Shown here in pieces: positions 8,158 through 17,033 of a stretch of 64,000 bases of DNA. Made by a program: the position numbers and the translations under genes. A model generated the notes under the pieces. It did not search any database. It was not told where the DNA came from and saw only the letters and a program-made list of their open reading frames with translations. Position 1 is the stretch's first letter. Each line of letters begins with the position of its first letter. The stretch is from NCBI RefSeq assembly GCF_022808985.1, contig NZ_JAKZFT010000004.1:1-64000 (forward strand), read 5' to 3'. Origin of the DNA: Geotalea sp. SG265. Lineage in GTDB: Bacteria; Desulfobacterota; Desulfuromonadia; Geobacterales; Geobacteraceae.

Positions 8158-9171
8158 TCAATGGCTCAGCTGCTGCACCAAGGGCAGGAGCCGCTGGTAA
8201 TCGGCGAAGGTCAATGAGCTCTGCCAATGGTCGCTGACAATGCCGACGCCGATCCCGCCGAAAAAGACGAAGAGCACGACGGCTGGATATACCCACACGG
8301 AAAGAGGCCGCTTCCGGAAAGCTGGCTGCATGGCCAGGACATGCCGTTCGGGGCAGGCGGCCGTACAGGTGAGACAGCCGGTACATTCGGGCGAGGAAAC
8401 GGCGGTGGCGGAATGGACGGCAAGACCGGAGGGGCAGGCGGCGGTGCAGCGCCGGCAGGCGGTGCAGCCTTCGGCTTCCCGCCGGATCTTGAACGGGCTG
8501 AGCAGGCTGATCAGGCCGAGCAATGCCCCATAGGGGCAGAGGTAGCGGCACCAGAAATTCTTGAAAAGCAGGGACAAGGCGATGAGAATCCCGAGAATTG
8601 CCATGGTGGTCAAGGACATGCGGGTGAAGAAGTGGAGCATCTTTACGTCGCTCACCGCCCAGTAGGGAGCATCCAGGAATCCACCCACCGCCTCCCCCGG
8701 CATATCGATGAGGATGATTTTCACGAAAAAGAAAAGGAGCAGGTACTTGATGCCCCGCAGCGGGATGTCCAGCCAGCCCCAGACATGGAAATTGCAGCCG
8801 AAGATTTTCACGCCCAGCTTATGGGCAAACTCCGAAATGGTACCGACCGGGCAGAGCCAGGAACAGAAGGATTTCTTCGCCACCAGACTCATGGCCAGAA
8901 TGGCCAGGAATATGACCAGCGCAGCCGGATGCACAGGGTGGATCTGCCCCGAGACGAGCCAGTACTTAAGGCTGGTCAGGGCGCCGATGGGAAGAAAACC
9001 CTCTACGCCGGGAGGGCGCGAAACCAAAGGAACCGACGTCCCTCGTTCAGCGGATGTGATGAACATGGCGAAACGGATGCCGATGCCGACGGTCCAAATG
9101 AAAAATGCCCACTGGACAATGCTTCGTAACCTGGTGACTACTTTCACTTGCTTTTGCATGCGCTCTCTCAT
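8158..9171 (-). CDS. NapH/NosR-like membrane polyferredoxin
   Basis: A 337-residue inner-membrane iron-sulfur protein. Membrane helices alternate with two CxxxCP motifs (CSWLCP near residue 103, CRYLCP near 208), the signature shared with NapH, NosR C-termini and RdxA/CcoG. A cytoplasmic di-cluster ferredoxin segment follows (CTACRRCTAACP and CTGCLTCTAACP, residues about 237-270), then a final helix near residue 290. Known relatives pass electrons between quinols or ferredoxin and periplasmic partners. No nitrate or nitrous oxide reductase gene lies nearby, so the partner is probably one of the two downstream secreted proteins or something elsewhere. It is the first gene of a three-gene operon. 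Confidence 0.85.
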   Translation of the reverse strand: MRERMQKQVKVVTRLRSIVQWAFFIWTVGIGIRFAMFITSAERGTSVPLVSRPPGVEGFLPIGALTSLKYWLVSGQIHPVHPAALVIFLAILAMSLVAKKSFCSWLCPVGTISEFAHKLGVKIFGCNFHVWGWLDIPLRGIKYLLLFFFVKIILIDMPGEAVGGFLDAPYWAVSDVKMLHFFTRMSLTTMAILGILIALSLLFKNFWCRYLCPYGALLGLISLLSPFKIRREAEGCTACRRCTAACPSGLAVHSATAVSSPECTGCLTCTAACPERHVLAMQPAFRKRPLSVWVYPAVVLFVFFGGIGVGIVSDHWQSSLTFADYQRLLPLVQQLSH

Positions 9172-9568
9172 CTAAATGTGCCTTGGGGGGGAGATGTCTG
9201 TCGCCGCTGTGGCTCTGTCACTCACTCCCGAAGCCACGACAGGCATCCGAGGGAAAGATCTGCTTGAACCAGGCTTCGGTGATGGACGAAGTCGCGGCAG
9301 AAAACCCTTCCACCGCAACCACGTCAATATACACTACTTTTCGGCAAAGGTCTTTGATCTCGTGCTCAGGCTTGAACATGAGCTTTTCGCCCCCCGGATT
9401 ATCCATATGCTGGGGAAGATGATAGCCCCTTCTTTTTTGGTGAGAATTGACCCAAGTCAAAGAGTCGCAGGTTTATGAACGGAGGATGTGATGATTTAAA
9501 TTTCGGAAAGGCTGGAGTATTACTGGTGGCGTGCTGCAGGGGCGTCCAATGATGGAGCATCCCCTGGA
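9172..9568. other. Intergenic region upstream of the NapH-like operon
   Basis: About 400 bp that should hold the promoter of the minus-strand operon beginning at 9171. A minus-strand frame at 9218-9379 (starting MFKPEHEIKD, with a poor ribosome binding site) could encode 53 residues, but I cannot support it as a gene. The one clear signal is the FNR/CRP-type palindrome at 9447-9460. Confidence 0.4.
9447..9460. promoter_or_regulatory. FNR/CRP-family-like palindrome
   Basis: TTGAC-CCAA-GTCAA is a perfect 5-4-5 inverted repeat with the geometry of FNR/HcpR-type sites. It lies about 275 bp upstream of the NapH-like gene and has no other gene to serve on the minus strand. The assignment is by similarity to known motifs only. 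Confidence 0.4.
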
Positions 9569-10870
9569 TCAGAACAACAGCTGGGCCTGAATCCTTATCT
9601 GGTGGTCATCCGTCGCGAAGGGACCTCGGTTAAAGGCCACAGCACGCTGTTTATGGATGGCAGTATAATCGCTCTGAAGCTTGAGATTGTGCTTTTCGAA
9701 GTACCATGAGAGCCCCCCGGACGCTTCCACCCAGTGGTCGTTGCCCACCGCGCGGTTCGGATCGAGATAGGAGAAACGACCTGAGGCCTCCAGATGGGAC
9801 GGAATCAGGAAAAATCCCCCTTGGACATACCATCCTTGCCCCCGCAGCACGGTTCCGGTCAGCTGCCCTTCCCCCTGGGCGAAGAAATATTCCGCCTGCA
9901 GTGAAAAACCGTGCCACTTGAAGACGCCGTCAACCCCGACAATGTTAAAATCAATGGGCTCTCCAGCGCTGAATCTTACTCCCGTCGGCATGATCTGGCT
10001 GCCGATGGCGAACCACCCCGTGTTCTTACCGAAGTAGAGCGCGTTGCTCTCGCGCCCGAAGCTGCTCCCCCCATTGAGGGTGTCACGAAAGTAATTGGCG
10101 CCAAGGGAGACTAACGGTTCGACACTCTGTTCAACGTCAGATTCGGAATACTTCACCTCACCCAGTGGGTCCAATGTGAGCCGGACGACAAAGGCATTGT
10201 CACGGGTGCTGCGAAAGGTATTCTGTCCAACGCCGCCATATCCCCCGATCCTGTAGTTGAAGAGCCCGTCGCCAAGCTTCCCATGCAGCATCAGACCGAT
10301 GTCATAGCCGGGAACGAACGCAGTTGTCACCACCGACAAATCTGGAAACTGGAGAAGGGCGGTGGAGGTGATGAATTGCCTGCCGAAGGGAACCTTGTCC
10401 TGACCGAAGCGGAATTGCACCGCATCCCGCAGGCGATAGTTGAGGTAACTCTCCTCAAGAATGCCGCCGTTCATGGTGGTACCCCCCTGAAGGTTTGCGA
10501 AATTCAGCTGCAGCTTGTAGGTCAGCGCCTCGGTGAATGCATAGCCGTTGAAATATGCTTTGATGCGGCGAAGCTCGAATTTGCTAAAGTCCTCCGCCTG
10601 TTTCGATGGGGTGTTGTCGGCATCGTCGGCGTCGAGCAAGGTATAGCGGATCTGCAGCATGCCGCCGATCGCCCCCTTGAATCTGCCGTCCGGTGATATA
10701 AAAGTGAAACCTTCCGCCGGCTTGTAAGAAACCATCTTCTTCTCATTTACCTGGCGGTAGTCCTCCTCGGTGATAACCCCCTTTTCCATCAGGATGTCTT
10801 CCAGAGTCTTGGCATCAACAGGACCGGCCAGCGCTGCCAGAAGACATATCGCCATTGCTGAAAGTCTCAC
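9569..10870 (-). CDS. Phosphate-selective porin O/P-type outer membrane protein
   Basis: A 433-residue protein with a short signal peptide (cleavage near VDAK) and a small helical N-terminal domain (EDILMEKGVITEEDYRQV) typical of OprP-type porins. A beta-barrel rich in alternating aromatic residues follows, ending in Phe (QAQLLF). The start is GTG at 10870 behind GGGGGTG; the ATG six codons in would truncate the signal peptide. Family members form anion-selective channels, often for phosphate, but substrate cannot be inferred here. No phosphate uptake genes adjoin. An AT-rich promoter-like segment (TATAAT near 10900) lies just upstream. Confidence 0.85.
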   Translation of the reverse strand: MRLSAMAICLLAALAGPVDAKTLEDILMEKGVITEEDYRQVNEKKMVSYKPAEGFTFISPDGRFKGAIGGMLQIRYTLLDADDADNTPSKQAEDFSKFELRRIKAYFNGYAFTEALTYKLQLNFANLQGGTTMNGGILEESYLNYRLRDAVQFRFGQDKVPFGRQFITSTALLQFPDLSVVTTAFVPGYDIGLMLHGKLGDGLFNYRIGGYGGVGQNTFRSTRDNAFVVRLTLDPLGEVKYSESDVEQSVEPLVSLGANYFRDTLNGGSSFGRESNALYFGKNTGWFAIGSQIMPTGVRFSAGEPIDFNIVGVDGVFKWHGFSLQAEYFFAQGEGQLTGTVLRGQGWYVQGGFFLIPSHLEASGRFSYLDPNRAVGNDHWVEASGGLSWYFEKHNLKLQSDYTAIHKQRAVAFNRGPFATDDHQIRIQAQLLF

Positions 10871-10984
10871 CGTGCACCCCCATTAAATTAATAAAATTTT
10901 ATTATAATGGGGCCGGGGCCGAAGTCAAATGCCCGGTTTCATCTATACCTCCTTTGCTCGGCTGCTAACACTTTCAGAAAAAGC

Positions 10985-12874
10985 CTACCCTTCGAACCGA
11001 TCCCTTCTGCCCAGGTACCACGGCGCATTGATGACCAGGACCTGAGGGCCGCCACGCAACAGAATGAGCTCCTTCAACAGGGTCGCCCGATGCCGGAAGA
11101 GGAAATTGTACCAGCGCTTCTCAACCAGTTCGGGAATGACCACGGCGATGGGACGCTTGCGGTGCTGTGCCGAAAGCCTGTTGATATGCTGGAGAAGCGG
11201 GCCGAAGAACTCCCGGTACTGGGACTTGAGCACCACCAGTTTCGGCACGGCATGTCCGGATTTCCGCGCCGGCTCTTCGACCAGGGCTCTCCATTGCGCC
11301 GTGAGGTCTTCCGTATTGACCTCCTCGGCCACTATCTGCACAGCATAGACATCCCCCCCGAAAGACAGGGCAACGCGCAGGGCTTTTCGCGTCACCCTGG
11401 TCAGCCGCTTCATGGGAACCACCACGATCGGCGCCGGTATATCATCCGTGTCAAGGGGCCCCGAGACCTCTTCCAGCTCATGTTCGATCCTCTCATGGTA
11501 GCGGTGAATACGGATGAATGCCATGAGCAACAGCGGCATCACGAGGATGACCAGCCATGCTCCCTCGGTAAACTTTGCAACCGTTATGATGATCAGGGTC
11601 ACTCCGGTGGCGACGGCACCGACTCCGTTGAGGAACATGGAACGGCGTGCGTGCTTCTCTTCAGAGCGCTTCCAGTGGAAGACCATGCCCAGTTGCGAGA
11701 GGGTGAATGCGGAAAACGCCCCGACGGCGAAGAGGGGGATCAGCCGGTCGGTAATCCCGCCGAACGTGATGAGGAGGATGCCGGAAAAGAATCCCAGGAG
11801 GATGATGCCGCTGGAATAAACCAGGCGCCGCCCGCGGTGGGCAAATTCGGCCGGGAGGAAGGCGTCGAGGGCGAGAAGCCGGCAGACTCGCGGAAAATCG
11901 GTAAAGCTGGTGTTGGCGGAAAGCAGCAATACGGCGAGGATTGCTGAAATACTCACGTAATAGAAGAACCCGCGACCGAGCACGGCGTTGACCAGCTGTG
12001 AAAGAATGCTTTCGTAGCCGGCCTGGCCCGGCGGTGTTGCACTGATGCCGTAGGCATGAACCAGCGCGGCAATGCCGGCAAGGAGCAAAGCGAGAACGGT
12101 CATAATGGCCGTCAATGTCCTTCTGGCCCGAACCGTTGATGGTTCACGGAAGATGGGGACAGCATTGCTGACCGCTTCGACGCCGGTCAGAGCAGTACAG
12201 CCGCTGGCAAAGGCATGGATGAGCAGCCACAGGCCTGCAGCATTGATTGCTGCCGGAATCTTCGGCGGTGGACGGACGGGAACGGGATGCCCCTGCGCGA
12301 GAGCAACCTTGACCAGGCCGAGGATTATGGTGACGCCAAGGCAGGCGATGAAGAGGTAGGTGGGAATGAGCAGCAGAAGCCCAGCAGACCGCACCCCCCT
12401 GAGATTGACGATGACCAGCAGCGCAAGAATGCCGAGGCAGAAATGGAGCGTGTATGGAAAGAGCTGGGGCACTGCGGAAACAAGGGCGGCCACTCCGGCC
12501 GAGGTCGCCACCGCCACATTAAGGACGTAGTCGATACAGAGTGCCGTCCCGGCCAAAAGCCCCGGCAGGACGCCGAGATTTTCCTTGGCAACGGTAAAAG
12601 AGCCGCCACCCTGGGGATAGGCGGGTATGGTCTGGCGATAGGAGAGAGCGACCAGCATCAGCAGGACGATGATGAAGCCTGAAATGGGGGTGATATACCC
12701 CGACCCACTGTTACCCAGCACAAGCAGCACCGTCAAAGCAGCCTCAGGGCCATATGCCGCTGAGGCCAGGGCATCGAGACCGACCACCGGAATCCCTGAA
12801 ACGGTCGAAAGCTGCTCCGTCTGCTCCTCGTCGCTTTTCAGCCGCTTCCCGAACAGCAGTTCGCCAAAAGACAT
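10985..12874 (-). CDS. APC-superfamily transporter, KimA-like
   Basis: A 629-residue protein with about twelve membrane helices (residues 25-470) and a C-terminal cytoplasmic domain of about 160 residues. The first helix carries VGLDALASAAYGPEAAL, and helix 3 GGGSFTVAKENLG, as in APC family permeases such as the potassium importer KimA. The C-terminal domain (DIPAPIVVVPMKRLTR onward) resembles the soluble domain of KimA that can bind cyclic di-AMP in other bacteria. Potassium or amino acid transport is therefore the best guess; the substrate is not settled. It is monocistronic by spacing (113 bp from the porin gene, 44 bp from the PAP2 gene). Confidence 0.8.
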   Translation of the reverse strand: MSFGELLFGKRLKSDEEQTEQLSTVSGIPVVGLDALASAAYGPEAALTVLLVLGNSGSGYITPISGFIIVLLMLVALSYRQTIPAYPQGGGSFTVAKENLGVLPGLLAGTALCIDYVLNVAVATSAGVAALVSAVPQLFPYTLHFCLGILALLVIVNLRGVRSAGLLLLIPTYLFIACLGVTIILGLVKVALAQGHPVPVRPPPKIPAAINAAGLWLLIHAFASGCTALTGVEAVSNAVPIFREPSTVRARRTLTAIMTVLALLLAGIAALVHAYGISATPPGQAGYESILSQLVNAVLGRGFFYYVSISAILAVLLLSANTSFTDFPRVCRLLALDAFLPAEFAHRGRRLVYSSGIILLGFFSGILLITFGGITDRLIPLFAVGAFSAFTLSQLGMVFHWKRSEEKHARRSMFLNGVGAVATGVTLIIITVAKFTEGAWLVILVMPLLLMAFIRIHRYHERIEHELEEVSGPLDTDDIPAPIVVVPMKRLTRVTRKALRVALSFGGDVYAVQIVAEEVNTEDLTAQWRALVEEPARKSGHAVPKLVVLKSQYREFFGPLLQHINRLSAQHRKRPIAVVIPELVEKRWYNFLFRHRATLLKELILLRGGPQVLVINAPWYLGRRDRFEG

Positions 12875-12918
12875 GTGAGCCTCGCCTCAAACATCAGCTG
12901 CTTTCCTTATAGTTTACC

Positions 12919-13587
12919 TTATTTCAGCCACTCCTTCCCCATGACAGCGAACAGCATCGCCTCTACCACAAGCCCCAGGTAGGTACCGGCGACGACATCG
13001 CTCAAAAAGTGATAATTGGTCGCCAGGAGCAGAAGGCCCAGCACCAGCAGCAATAGGCAGAGGACCCCTTTTAATCGTGGATACATCCTCCAGATCGCTG
13101 CAAAAAGGGTTGCAAACACCGCCATATGTCCCGAAGGGAAGCCGCTGAAGTGCTCACCCCCATGCAGCCAGTGGAAACCGTACTGTTGCGGATTCTGCAA
13201 CCAGTACCTGGTCTCGATCCTGCCGAATGCCACTTTGAGAACGGTTTTCGCGACGAAACTGGCAGGTAGTGCATAGGCAACATAGTGCAAAAGGACGGTA
13301 GCCGCATCCTGAATGTGCCGGTGCTTTCGCAGGCGGTAACCTGCGTAGCAGGCAACAGTTATCAGACCGACCATGATCAGCAACGTGTCAGGCAGCTGAC
13401 CAGTGAGACTCCCCCAGATTCTGTTGCTATAGAGCTTCTCCTGTATGAAACGGCCCACAGGGCGGTCAAGAAAGAGTATGGCAAGAGAAACGATGATCGC
13501 CGTGGGCAGAAACCACAGGGATAATGTCGTCATCGTCAGCCCGTCATCGTTTCTTTCCTGCATCGCTGAAATTTTATTTTTTGACAT
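12919..13587 (-). CDS. PAP2-family membrane phosphatase
   Basis: A 222-residue protein with about five membrane segments. The PAP2 active-site motifs are partly visible: FSGFPSGHMAVFAT (motif 2, with the catalytic His) and YHFLSDVVAGTYLG (motif 3). Motif 1 corresponds to KVAFGRIETR, in which the usual Lys-x6-Arg-Pro is degenerate. The start at 13587 (MSKNKIS) follows AAGGTGG. Family members dephosphorylate lipid phosphates such as undecaprenyl pyrophosphate or phosphatidic acid at the outer face of the inner membrane. A lipid substrate would fit the neighbouring cyclopropane fatty acid synthase gene but is not shown. Confidence 0.8.
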   Translation of the reverse strand: MSKNKISAMQERNDDGLTMTTLSLWFLPTAIIVSLAILFLDRPVGRFIQEKLYSNRIWGSLTGQLPDTLLIMVGLITVACYAGYRLRKHRHIQDAATVLLHYVAYALPASFVAKTVLKVAFGRIETRYWLQNPQQYGFHWLHGGEHFSGFPSGHMAVFATLFAAIWRMYPRLKGVLCLLLLVLGLLLLATNYHFLSDVVAGTYLGLVVEAMLFAVMGKEWLK

Positions 13588-13732
13588 GTCCCACCTTTCG
13601 ATACGGCCCCACAATCCCTTGCGGGCTCACGGCAAAGCCGCTCTGCAGCGCAGGATACCCCATGAGGGTTTGAAGATACAACGGCAAAAGCGTAAAAGAC
13701 GGAATTTGGGCGGAGAATAACCACACAGGACT

Positions 13733-15007
13733 TTAACAGTACCAGTCGTTTCTCGTCATTGGGACGCATGCGTTTCCTGCGGCTGGCTTGACCAACAGTG
13801 CCTGGTACAGGTTGAGACGGCCGGTCTCGAAGCCATGGGCGGAGCCGGCCATATAAATTCGCCAGATTCGGTAGGTTACTTCATCGGTGAACCGGCAGGC
13901 GGCTTCCCGTGCAGTCTCCAGCCGGTGCACCCAATGTCTGAGGGTCAGGGCGTAATGCTCGCGCAGGGATTCCAGATCCCGCACCTCGAAGCCGGTTGTC
14001 TCGGCAGCGCAAAGCGCATCGCTGACCGGCAGGAGTTCTCCGTCGGGAAAGACATAGCGATCGATAAATGACGGCCCTTTCGGCTGAGGATGGCCGAGAC
14101 TGCTTGCAATGCCGTGATTGAGAAAGGCGCCGCCCGGGTGCAGCAGGTCCCAAGCCCGCCGGAAATACTCGGACAGCCGCCGTTGCCCCACGTGCTCGAA
14201 CATGCCGACGCTGACCACCTTGTCGAATCCGGCAGTATCGTTCATATCCCGGTAATCGCAGACCTTCACAGAGCAGCAGTCGCCGAGCCCGGCCTTTTCG
14301 ATGCGTTCCCTGGCCAACTCTGCCTGGGGCTCACTCAGGGTTATGCCGACCGCATCGACCCGGTAATTTTTTGCCGCATGAAGGATCAGTCCGCCCCAGC
14401 CACACCCTATGTCGAGCAGGCGATCGCCCGGCTTCAGCCTCAGTTTGCGGCAGATGTAATCCAATTTGTTCAGTTGCGCCGAATCCAGATCGTCACCTGC
14501 ATCATGAAAATAGCCGCAGGAGTAGACCATCCGCTCGTCCAGCCAGAGCCGGTAAAAGTCGTTGCTCACGTCATAGTGGAACCGGATCGCAGCGCCATCA
14601 CGCTTGCGGCTATGGGACAGGCCGGTGAGGCGCGCCCCCTTGGCGCCACGCCCCCTCGCCCACCTGCCCAACAGGGGAAAGAAATGCCTGCCATAACTGA
14701 TTTTGTCCAGAATGCCCCATTTTTTCGCTGAAAGTGCATCGGCCAGCTTGAAGGCAGCGACAATATCCCCTTCTATGTCGAAATCGCCGAAGATAAAAGC
14801 CTCGCCGAGGGCCAGTTCATTCGATGCCAGGCAGAGGGTGCGCAGCCCCTCCGGATTATTGACGATCAACGTCAACTGTGTCATCTCTCCAGGGGCCGAT
14901 TTCCAGGAGGTGCCATCCCACAGACGGAGCATGAAGGGCAGCCGGTCAAGGGATGGCAGAACTCGCTCAAGGAAGGAAAGGTAGCTGGGTAAGGTCACCT
15001 CTTTCAC
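13733..15007 (-). CDS. cfa: Cyclopropane-fatty-acyl-phospholipid synthase family methyltransferase
   Basis: A 424-residue protein. Residues about 1-140 form the N-terminal lipid-binding region (ALGEAFIFGDFDIEGD). The SAM-dependent methyltransferase fold follows with VYSCGYF (the conserved Cys loop), LLDIGCGWGGLILHAA (SAM-binding motif I), VSVGMFEHVG and FIDRYVFPDGELLPVS. The reaction is transfer of a methylene group from SAM to a cis double bond of membrane phospholipid acyl chains, altering membrane stability. The length and motifs match Cfa. A family member modifying another lipid cannot be excluded. Confidence 0.9.
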   Translation of the reverse strand: MKEVTLPSYLSFLERVLPSLDRLPFMLRLWDGTSWKSAPGEMTQLTLIVNNPEGLRTLCLASNELALGEAFIFGDFDIEGDIVAAFKLADALSAKKWGILDKISYGRHFFPLLGRWARGRGAKGARLTGLSHSRKRDGAAIRFHYDVSNDFYRLWLDERMVYSCGYFHDAGDDLDSAQLNKLDYICRKLRLKPGDRLLDIGCGWGGLILHAAKNYRVDAVGITLSEPQAELARERIEKAGLGDCCSVKVCDYRDMNDTAGFDKVVSVGMFEHVGQRRLSEYFRRAWDLLHPGGAFLNHGIASSLGHPQPKGPSFIDRYVFPDGELLPVSDALCAAETTGFEVRDLESLREHYALTLRHWVHRLETAREAACRFTDEVTYRIWRIYMAGSAHGFETGRLNLYQALLVKPAAGNACVPMTRNDWYC

Positions 15008-15069
15008 CTCCGCGATTGTTGTCTTGTTTGCCTCTTTCCTGCTCTCGGCGCAAGAATCTCTGATTGGTG

Positions 15070-15375
15070 CTAGTCCCGCACCTGCAGCTCGTTTTTCAAC
15101 TCCATGGCCCGCTGGACCCCCTTCGCCACCTGTTCGGCCCGAGAGCGTTCCTCCTCAGACCGTACCGTGCCGGTCAAGGTGATACCATCCCTGGAGGCAG
15201 AGACACGAACATGCTTCAACCCTGCATCCTTTAAGGCAGAGTGCACCCGCTGGGCGGTGACCTTGTTGTCCAGGAGATTCCCTTCATGGGGGCCTTGCCG
15301 CGATGCGCACCCGCAGAGCAGGAGGACGGCCATTGCTGCCGACAAAACGATCGGCCGAAGAATGAGGTATCTCAT
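15070..15375 (-). CDS. BON-domain lipoprotein
   Basis: A 101-residue protein with a lipoprotein signal (LLLCGCAS, acylated Cys near residue 24) followed by one BON domain (residues about 38-98, with VHSALKDAGLKHVRVSASRDGITLTG). BON domains bind phospholipid or membrane surfaces. The ATG at 15375 overlaps the pqiB stop by 4 bp and has AAAAGGAT upstream, so translation is coupled. In enterobacteria the third gene of this operon is pqiC, a different lipoprotein family; here a BON lipoprotein occupies that place and may serve as the outer-membrane end of the system. Confidence 0.85.
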   Translation of the reverse strand: MRYLILRPIVLSAAMAVLLLCGCASRQGPHEGNLLDNKVTAQRVHSALKDAGLKHVRVSASRDGITLTGTVRSEEERSRAEQVAKGVQRAMELKNELQVRD

Positions 15376-16307
15376 TTCATATCCTTTTTGTGTTTTTGTT
15401 CGGTGGAGTGGCGATGATGGGAGAGGGGGATCGTGGGAGACCAGGCCAGCCATGACGGATCGGGCTTGTCGTAAAGCCTGAAAAAGGTCCCTCCCGGGGC
15501 CTCCCTTTGGAACGAATCGGGCGTGGCAAAGGCGATTCCCCCTGTTACCAGGGTCTGGGCCGAGGCGGCGCTGATATCCATCCCGCTGAGCCCGATGGAA
15601 AAGTTGATCCCACCCGCATTCCAGAATTTGCTATTTAGCCGCACCAGGGGCGCATATTCCCTTTGGATATCCAGGGCAATACGCACCGCCTGGGAAGTGG
15701 GGCCAAGATCGAAATCCCGCACCTGTCCCACCTGAACACCCCGGTAAAGCACCGGCGAATTTTTTTTGAACGATCCCAGTTTTTCCGCCAGAAGCACGAT
15801 CCGGTGCGTCGCCCCCTCTCCCTCGGTGACGGTGATGGGGGGACCTGCAAGCCCCTGGAAGATGGTCTGCCGTTTCCCTGCTCCCGGCTCAACAGTGACA
15901 TAATCGCCGGCAACAATTGTTTGCAGCCCGCGGATCTGCGCCAGCCCCACGCGTGGCTTGACGATCCAGAACCGCGACCCTTCCCGTGCCAGCCCCTCCG
16001 CTGAAGAAACCAGGGATATTATGACCTCCACCCGGCTGTGGTCTTTGGTCAGCTTAATCTCCTTGACGCTGCCGATCTGGGCGCCACGGTACTTTACCTG
16101 CGATTTCCCCTGCTGGAGCCCGGCGGCATCGTCGAAGTAGATATGCAGTTTTGGGCCACTCCTGATGATTTCGGTATAAATGAACCACCCGGCCAGCAGA
16201 GCGGCCCCCAGCGGCACGAGCCAGAACAGGTAGGTTCTCCAGTTCTTGCCGACCCTGGCTTGCGGCAGCTGGTCGGCCCAGGCCCGATCACGATCCGAAT
16301 CGCTCAT
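15372..16307 (-). CDS. pqiB: PqiB-like MCE-domain protein
   Basis: A 311-residue protein with one N-terminal membrane anchor (residues about 29-50) and two MCE/MlaD domains in the periplasm: one at about 55-130 with GAQIGSVKEIKL, and one at about 165-245 with VLYRGVQVGQVRDF. MCE proteins form rings or tubes that carry phospholipid between membranes. Full-length enterobacterial PqiB has three MCE domains and about 540 residues, so this is a short version. It overlaps pqiA upstream and the BON lipoprotein gene downstream by 4 bp each. Confidence 0.88.
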   Translation of the reverse strand: MSDSDRDRAWADQLPQARVGKNWRTYLFWLVPLGAALLAGWFIYTEIIRSGPKLHIYFDDAAGLQQGKSQVKYRGAQIGSVKEIKLTKDHSRVEVIISLVSSAEGLAREGSRFWIVKPRVGLAQIRGLQTIVAGDYVTVEPGAGKRQTIFQGLAGPPITVTEGEGATHRIVLLAEKLGSFKKNSPVLYRGVQVGQVRDFDLGPTSQAVRIALDIQREYAPLVRLNSKFWNAGGINFSIGLSGMDISAASAQTLVTGGIAFATPDSFQREAPGGTFFRLYDKPDPSWLAWSPTIPLSHHRHSTEQKHKKDMK

Positions 16308-16912
16308 GGCTCCTCCCTACCCGCATCCCAGACCAGCCTGGGGTCGAAGGTGACGGTTGCGGAAATAGTCAGGACCACCACCGCCGCAAAAGAAAAGACC
16401 CCTGCACCGGGATGGACGGTAGCCACCTCCCCCAGTTCCGCCACGGCGACAAGTATCGCCAGCAGGGTGACCTCGAGCATGTTCCAGGGATCGATGACCT
16501 GTATGATCTTGTAGACCCAGGTGCGAAACTTCTGCCAGTGTGGCCATTTCAGCGTGATGCACAGGAAGAGGAGCCCGAGGATTTTCAGGGCCGGTGTGAG
16601 AATGCTGGTGGTAAAAACGAGGCTTCCCACAAAGTAGTTCCCCTGTTTGAACAGGCCGGAGATGCCTTGAAAAATGGTGGTTTTCTCCTGCATGCCCCAG
16701 TATTCGGTGGTGACGATGGGGAAAAGATTGGCAGGAAAGTAGAGGACGAGCGCGCCCAAGGCAAGGGCAAGGGTACGACTGCGACTGTCCGGCTTCCGCC
16801 GGTGAACCACAAAACCGCATCGCACACACGAGACGGAGGCGCCAACAGGAGGAGGTTCCTCTAATCGCTGCAGCAAGCCACAGGTCTGGCAGGTCAGGAT
16901 TCGTTCCACCAA
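16304..16912 (-). CDS. pqiA: PqiA-like inner membrane protein
   Basis: A 202-residue protein with an N-terminal zinc ribbon (CQTCGLLQ ... CVRCGF, residues 9-34) and four membrane helices (about 46-66, 95-118, 138-160, 166-188). This corresponds to one of the two PqiA modules of the longer E. coli protein. The helix segment with LYFPANLFPIVTTEYWG is the family signature. It is the first gene of a three-gene operon, and its stop overlaps the pqiB start by 4 bp. Family members work with PqiB in lipid movement and envelope stress tolerance. Confidence 0.88.
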   Translation of the reverse strand: MVERILTCQTCGLLQRLEEPPPVGASVSCVRCGFVVHRRKPDSRSRTLALALGALVLYFPANLFPIVTTEYWGMQEKTTIFQGISGLFKQGNYFVGSLVFTTSILTPALKILGLLFLCITLKWPHWQKFRTWVYKIIQVIDPWNMLEVTLLAILVAVAELGEVATVHPGAGVFSFAAVVVLTISATVTFDPRLVWDAGREEP

Positions 16913-17033
16913 TCGCCCCCGATGAGAACTTACTAAGCAAAAGTATACCAGCTCTTTTGTGTTCAGCAGCCCCTAACGGGCTTTTGCACCATGGGAAGGG
17001 ACCGAAACTTGTTATTCGCGGATTTTTCAATAG

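Noticed and set aside
9218-9460. 80-codon minus-strand frame upstream of the NapH-like gene
   Set aside because: The first start is a TTG inside the FNR-like palindrome and later ATGs have poor ribosome binding sites; kept only as a note in the intergenic entry.
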